From Lysobacter sp. (GTDB lineage Bacteria; Pseudomonadota; Gammaproteobacteria; Xanthomonadales; Xanthomonadaceae): a DNA stretch of 64,000 nucleotides. This document shows, piece after piece, positions 63,701 to 64,000 of this stretch. Position 1 is the stretch's first letter. Each line of letters begins with the position of its first letter. The notes beneath the pieces were generated by a model, which did not search any database, was not told the origin of the DNA, and was given only the letters and a program-made list of their open reading frames with translations. Made by a program: the position numbers and the translations under genes. Location of the stretch: positions 1,875,444 to 1,939,443 of the forward strand of contig JABFRN010000001.1 in NCBI GenBank assembly GCA_013141175.1. Reading direction: 5' to 3'.

Positions 63701-64000
63701 TGGGCATCCCGAACGTGCTGGTCAACGACACGCTCAACGGCGCTCCTGCGACGCTGGCGACGGTGACGATCACGCAGCTGGCGACGACCAATCCTGGCGT
63801 GACGCTGAACCCGGCGACGGGTGCGGTGAGCGTGGCGCCGGGTACGCCTGCGGGCACGTACGACGTGACGTATGAGATCTGCGAGACGCTGAACCCGACG
63901 AACTGCGACGTTGCGATCGCGACGGTGACGGTGGGCGCGGCGGTGATCGACGCGGTGGACGACACCGGCACGGTGGCGAACGGTGCGACCGGCGGAACGG
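51751..64000 (+). CDS. Giant DUF11/Ig-repeat adhesin (3' end outside the window)
   Basis: The frame is open from GTG 51751 (AAGGGGA 7 bases upstream) to the window edge, at least 4083 codons. A signal-like N-terminus (hydrophobic about 18-34, then VAWSQ) is followed by ATITPPATVTDPNNANNSAT and the first DUF11-type domain (LSLTKTASPSPVVVGQLLTY). Another 17 DUF11 domains follow (TLTKTASAASFTVGVPASYT motif), all but one of 124 residues and with four Cys each (LPAGCTAAGQTVTC and DPTCPAAAHC). From 58792 a different block starts: Ig-like domains of about 100 residues (VIDAVDDTGTVANGA, VLVNDTLNG, CE-LNPTNCD) in groups of three. It is probably an exported surface protein; the anchoring end is not in view. 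The frame was checked by translating the joints and confirming that all repeat periods are multiples of three. Confidence 0.9.
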   Translation, partial: MLANLTCIADKTRRSIVATIVFGIAFVASPVAWSQNAVNSATITPPATVTDPNNANNSATDSDAITRTANLSLTKTASPSPVVVGQLLTYTLTLGNAGPSAIAVADTLSILESLPAGLTGCSFTPSTGTFNVGTIASGATGTGTWTGVAIPSGGTATLTIACTVGAAAAASITNTATVIPPTGVSDPDCSGAPVTCAGGNTGSVTTPVNRPVLTLTKTASAASFTVGVPASYTLSVQNTGTAATTAVSTITDTIPAGLTIGTLPAGCTAAGQTVTCTIAAGLAVNATTSFVIPVTPTAAAASPAVNTATVTGGGDPTCPAAAHCTSTTTTPVNRPVLTLTKTASAASFTVGVPASYTLSVQNTGTAATTAVSTITDTIPAGLTIGTLPAGCTAAGQTVTCTIAAGLAINATTSFVIPVTPTAAAASPAVNTAMVTGGGDPTCPAAAHCTSTTTTPVNRPNINIAKTAGTATGPSVGGIYSVTYTVTVTNSGAAAGTYGALTDSPVFPAATTPTGIVWTTSGAGAPPAGSQAGGGAYTLAPAGNTIGAGVTHTFNVTVTYVFTSSAPPTVCAATPTPGSGLYNAVSLPAGQENGAVTDNAVCVNSPPQPPLLTLTKTASAASFVVGVPASYTLSVQNTGGVATTAVSTITDTIPAGLTIGTLPAGCTAAGQTVTCTIAAGLAVNATTSFVIPVTPTAAAASPAVNTATVTGGGDPTCPAAAHCTSTTTTPVNAPVLTLTKTASAASFTVGVPASYTLSVQNTGTAATTAVSTITDTIPTGLTIGTLPAGCTAAGQTVTCTIPAGLAVSATTSFIIPITPTAAAASPAVNTATVTGGGDPTCPAAAHCTSTTTTPVNAPVLTLTKTASAASFTVGVPASYTLSVQNTGTAATTAVSTITDTIPAGLTIGTLPAGCTAAGQTVTCTIAAGLAVNATTSFVIPVTPTAAAASPAVNTATVTGGGDPTCPAAAHCTSTTTTPVNRPVLTLTKTASAASFTVGVPASYTLSVQNTGTAATTAVSTITDTIPAGLTIGTLPAGCTAAGQTVTCTIAAGLAINATTSFVIPVTPTAAAASPAVNTATVTGGGDPTCPAAAHCNSTTTTPVNAPVLTLTKTASAASFTVGVPASYTLSVQNTGTAATTAVSTITDTIPTGLTIGTLPAGCTAAGQTVTCTIPAGLAVSATSSFIIPITPTAAAASPAVNTATVTGGGDPTCPAAAHCTSTTTTPVNAPVLTLTKTASAASFTVGVPASYTLSVQNTGTAATTAVSTITDTIPTGLTIGTLPAGCTAAGQTVTCTIAAGLAVNATTSFVIPVTPTAAAASPAVNTATVTGGGDPTCPAAAHCTSTTTTPVNAPVLTLTKTASAASFTVGVPASYTLSVQNTGTAATTAVSTITDTIPTGLTIGTLPAGCTAAGQTVTCTIPAGLAVSATSSFIIPITPTAAAASPAVNTATVTGGGDPTCPAAAHCTSTTTTPVNAPVLTLTKTASAASFTVGVPASYTLSVQNTGTAATTAVSTITDTIPTGLTIGTLPAGCTAAGQTVTCTIAAGLAVNATTSFVIPVTPTAAAASPAVNTATVTGGGDPTCPAAAHCTSTTTTPVNAPVLTLTKTASAASFTVGVPASYTLSVQNTGTAATTAVSTITDTIPTGLTIGTLPAGCTAAGQTVTCTIPAGLAVSATSSFIIPITPTAAAASPAVNTATVTGGGDPTCPAAAHCTSTTTTPVSAPQLTLTKTASAASFTVGVPASYTLSVQNTGTAATTAVSTITDTIPTGLTIGTLPAGCTAAGQTVTCTIAAGLAVNATTSFVIPVTPTAAAASPAVNTATVTGGGDPTCPAAAHCTSTTTTPVNAPVLTLTKTASAASFTVGVPASYTLSVQNTGTAATTAVSTITDTIPAGLTIGTLPAGCTAAGQTVTCTIAAGLAINATTSFVIPVTPTAAAASPAVNTATVTGGGDPTCPAAAHCTSTTTTPVNAPVLTLTKTASAASFTVGVPASYTLSVQNTGTAATTAVSTITDTIPAGLTIGTLPAGCTAAGQTVTCTIAAGLAINATTSFVIPVTPTAAAASPAVNTATVTGGGDPTCPAAAHCTSTTTTPVNAPVLTLTKTASAASFTVGVPASYTLSVQNTGTAATTAVSTITDTIPTGLTIGTLPAGCTAAGQTVTCTIPAGLAVSATTSFIIPITPTAAAASPAVNTATVTGGGDPTCPAAAHCTSTTTTPVSAPQLTLTKTASAASFTVGVPASYTLSVQNTGSAATTAVSTITDTIPTGLTIGTLPAGCTASGQTVTCTIAAGLAVNATTSFVIPITPTAAAASPAVNTATVSGGGDPTCPAAAHCTSTVTTPITSLAIDAVDDDYSATPVNGASGGSTPSVLVNDTLNGNPVTVGAGGNVTLTPGAAPAPTAGSITMNADGTITVAAGTTAGVYTYPYTICEVLNPTNCDTATATIVVSAAVIDAVDDTGTVANGAVGGVGIPNVLVNDTLNGAPATLATVTITQLATTNPGVTLNPATGAVSVAPGTPAGTYDVTYEICETLNPTNCDVAIATVTVGAAVIDAVDDTGTVPNGATGGTAVANVLVNDTLNGVPATLATVVITQVSTTNPNVTLNPATGAVTVAPGTPAGTYTLVYQICEQLNPTNCDTATVTVTVGAAVIDAVDDDYSATPVNGASGGSTPSVLVNDTLNGNPVTVGAGGNVTLTPGAAPAPTAGSITMNADGTITVAAGTTAGVYTYPYTICEVLNPTNCDTATATIVVSAAVIDAVDDTGTVANGAVGGVGIPNVLVNDTLNGAPATLATVTITQLATTNPGVTLNPATGAVSVAPGTPAGTYDVTYEICETLNPTNCDVAIATVTVGAAVIDAVDDTGTVANGATGGTAVANVLVNDTLNGVPATLATVVITQVSTTNPNVTLNPATGAVTVAPGTPAGTYTLVYQICEQLNPTNCDTATVTVTVGAAVIDAVDDDYSATPVNGASVGSTPSVLVNDTLNGNPVTVGAGGNVTLTPGAAPAPTAGSITMNADGTITVAAGTTAGVYTYPYTICEVLNPTNCDTATATIVVSAAVIDAVDDTGTVANGAVGGVGIPNVLVNDTLNGAPATLATVTITQLATTNPGVTLNPATGAVSVAPGTPAGTYDVTYEICETLNPTNCDVAIATVTVGAAVIDAVDDTGTVANGATGGTAVANVLVNDTLNGVPATLATVVITQVSTTNPNVTLNPATGAVTVAPGTPAGTYTLVYQICEQLNPTNCDTATVTVTVGAAVIDAVDDDYSATPVNGASGGSTPSVLVNDTLNGNPVTVGAGGNVTLTPGAAPAPTAGSITMNADGTITVAAGTTAGVYTYPYTICEVLNPTNCDTATATIVVSAAVIDAVDDTGTVANGAVGGVGIPNVLVNDTLNGAPATLATVTITQLATTNPGVTLNPATGAVSVAPGTPAGTYDVTYEICETLNPTNCDVAIATVTVGAAVIDAVDDTGTVANGATGGTAVANVLVNDTLNGVPATLATVVITQVSTTNPNVTLNPATGAVTVAPGTPAGTYTLVYQICEQLNPTNCDTATVTVTVGAAVIDAVDDDYSATPVNGASGGSTPSVLVNDTLNGNPVTVGAGGNVTLTPGAAPAPTAGSITMNADGTITVAAGTTAGVYTYPYTICEVLNPTNCDTATATIVVSAAVIDAVDDTGTVANGAVGGVGIPNVLVNDTLNGAPATLATVTITQLATTNPGVTLNPATGAVSVAPGTPAGTYDVTYEICETLNPTNCDVAIATVTVGAAVIDAVDDTGTVANGATGGTAVANVLVNDTLNGVPATLATVVITQVSTTNPNVTLNPATGAVTVAPGTPAGTYTLVYQICEQLNPTNCDTATVTVTVGAAVIDAVDDDYSATPVNGASGGSTPSVLVNDTLNGNPVTVGAGGNVTLTPGAAPAPTAGSITMNADGTITVAAGTTAGVYTYPYTICEVLNPTNCDTATATIVVSAAVIDAVDDTGTVANGAVGGVGIPNVLVNDTLNGAPATLATVTITQLATTNPGVTLNPATGAVSVAPGTPAGTYDVTYEICETLNPTNCDVAIATVTVGAAVIDAVDDTGTVANGATGGT
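52387..58788 (+). repeat. DUF11 tandem array, 372-bp period
   Basis: The TLTK codon anchor (ACG of Thr) recurs at 52396, 52768, then, after one 450-bp variant unit (52-kb side start 53140), at 53590 and every 372 bases to 58426: 53962, 54334, 54706, 55078, 55450, 55822, 56194, 56566, 56938, 57310, 57682, 58054. Sixteen units have the 124-residue length; the variant unit (IAKTAGTATGPSVGGIYS) is a different DUF11 subtype. Copies differ by scattered changes in a patchwork way. Confidence 0.92.
58792..64000 (+). repeat. 909-bp tandem array, five full copies and a partial sixth
   Basis: The anchor GATGCGGTCGACGACGACTA starts at 58792, 59701, 60610, 61519, 62428 and 63337, exactly 909 bases apart each time. 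Each unit encodes 303 residues: three Ig-like domains with distinct starts (VDDDYSATPVNGAS; VDDTGTVANGAVGG; VDDTGTVANGATGG). Copies 2 to 5 are almost identical in DNA; copy 1 differs most (for example VPNGATGG for VANGATGG). The sixth copy is cut by the window edge. Confidence 0.97.

Noticed and set aside
58809-63971. Five minus-strand frames of about 266 codons, spaced by 909 bases
   Set aside because: They are antisense shadows of the 909-bp tandem units; the plus-strand frame continues without stops through them.
52387-64000. CRISPR array as the cause of the regular repeats
   Set aside because: The units are 372 and 909 bases long, fully coding and in frame, with no short repeat/unique spacer pattern and no cas genes.

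Overview
The window is GC-rich, densely coded DNA that fits a gammaproteobacterium of the Lysobacteraceae/Xanthomonadaceae (Lysobacter or Luteimonas type). This is an inference from the gene content: a six-gene mla operon that includes mlaA, a recC-recB-recD block, a fused indolepyruvate ferredoxin oxidoreductase, 'GTAGGAGCGAC' REP-type palindromes, and large Ig-repeat autotransporters. No rRNA, tRNA, CRISPR array, insertion sequence or prophage module was found.

Layout. 80-4310 (minus): mlaF-E-D-C-B-A, the retrograde phospholipid transport system that keeps the outer membrane asymmetric. 4574-7281: a DUF6916-like gene facing a minus-strand operon of three phage-tail-collar (Mdp-like) proteins and a GNAT acetyltransferase. 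7580-17800: two paralogous autotransporters built from Ig-like repeats plus a C-terminal beta barrel, separated by a clear terminator. 17906-27835: a DUF1993 protein, the RecBCD helicase-nuclease genes joined by ATGA overlaps, and folE. 28004-33393: an Rhs/YD-repeat protein with an AT-richer, Cys/His-rich C-terminal tip, followed by a small probable immunity gene. 33550-35202: a glycine-zipper protein, a 760-base stretch without a clear gene that carries a gltD-like scrap, and a truncated F5/8-type-C stub. 35334-41326: gltB-gltD (glutamate synthase). 41545-44436: an MFS exporter, a REP palindrome, a barnase/barstar-type RNase and inhibitor pair, and an I78 inhibitor lipoprotein. 44652-47447: a BlaI-type repressor and an M56 (BlaR1-like) membrane protease with an unusual C-terminal array of 34-residue repeats. 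47532-51200: indolepyruvate ferredoxin oxidoreductase. 51751 to the end: one giant adhesin gene, open for at least 4083 codons and cut by the window edge, made of 18 DUF11-type domains followed by an almost identical 909-bp tandem repeat.

A theme of the window is the cell envelope and contact with other cells: lipid asymmetry (Mla), three very large surface proteins, an Rhs toxin with its immunity gene, an RNase/inhibitor pair, and a regulated membrane protease. Housekeeping genes (recBCD, folE, gltBD, ior) lie between these accessory blocks. The points most worth a second look are the 34-residue repeat array on the M56 protease, the Rhs tip with its neighbour, the three-collar/GNAT/DUF6916 cluster, and the recently amplified 909-bp adhesin array.
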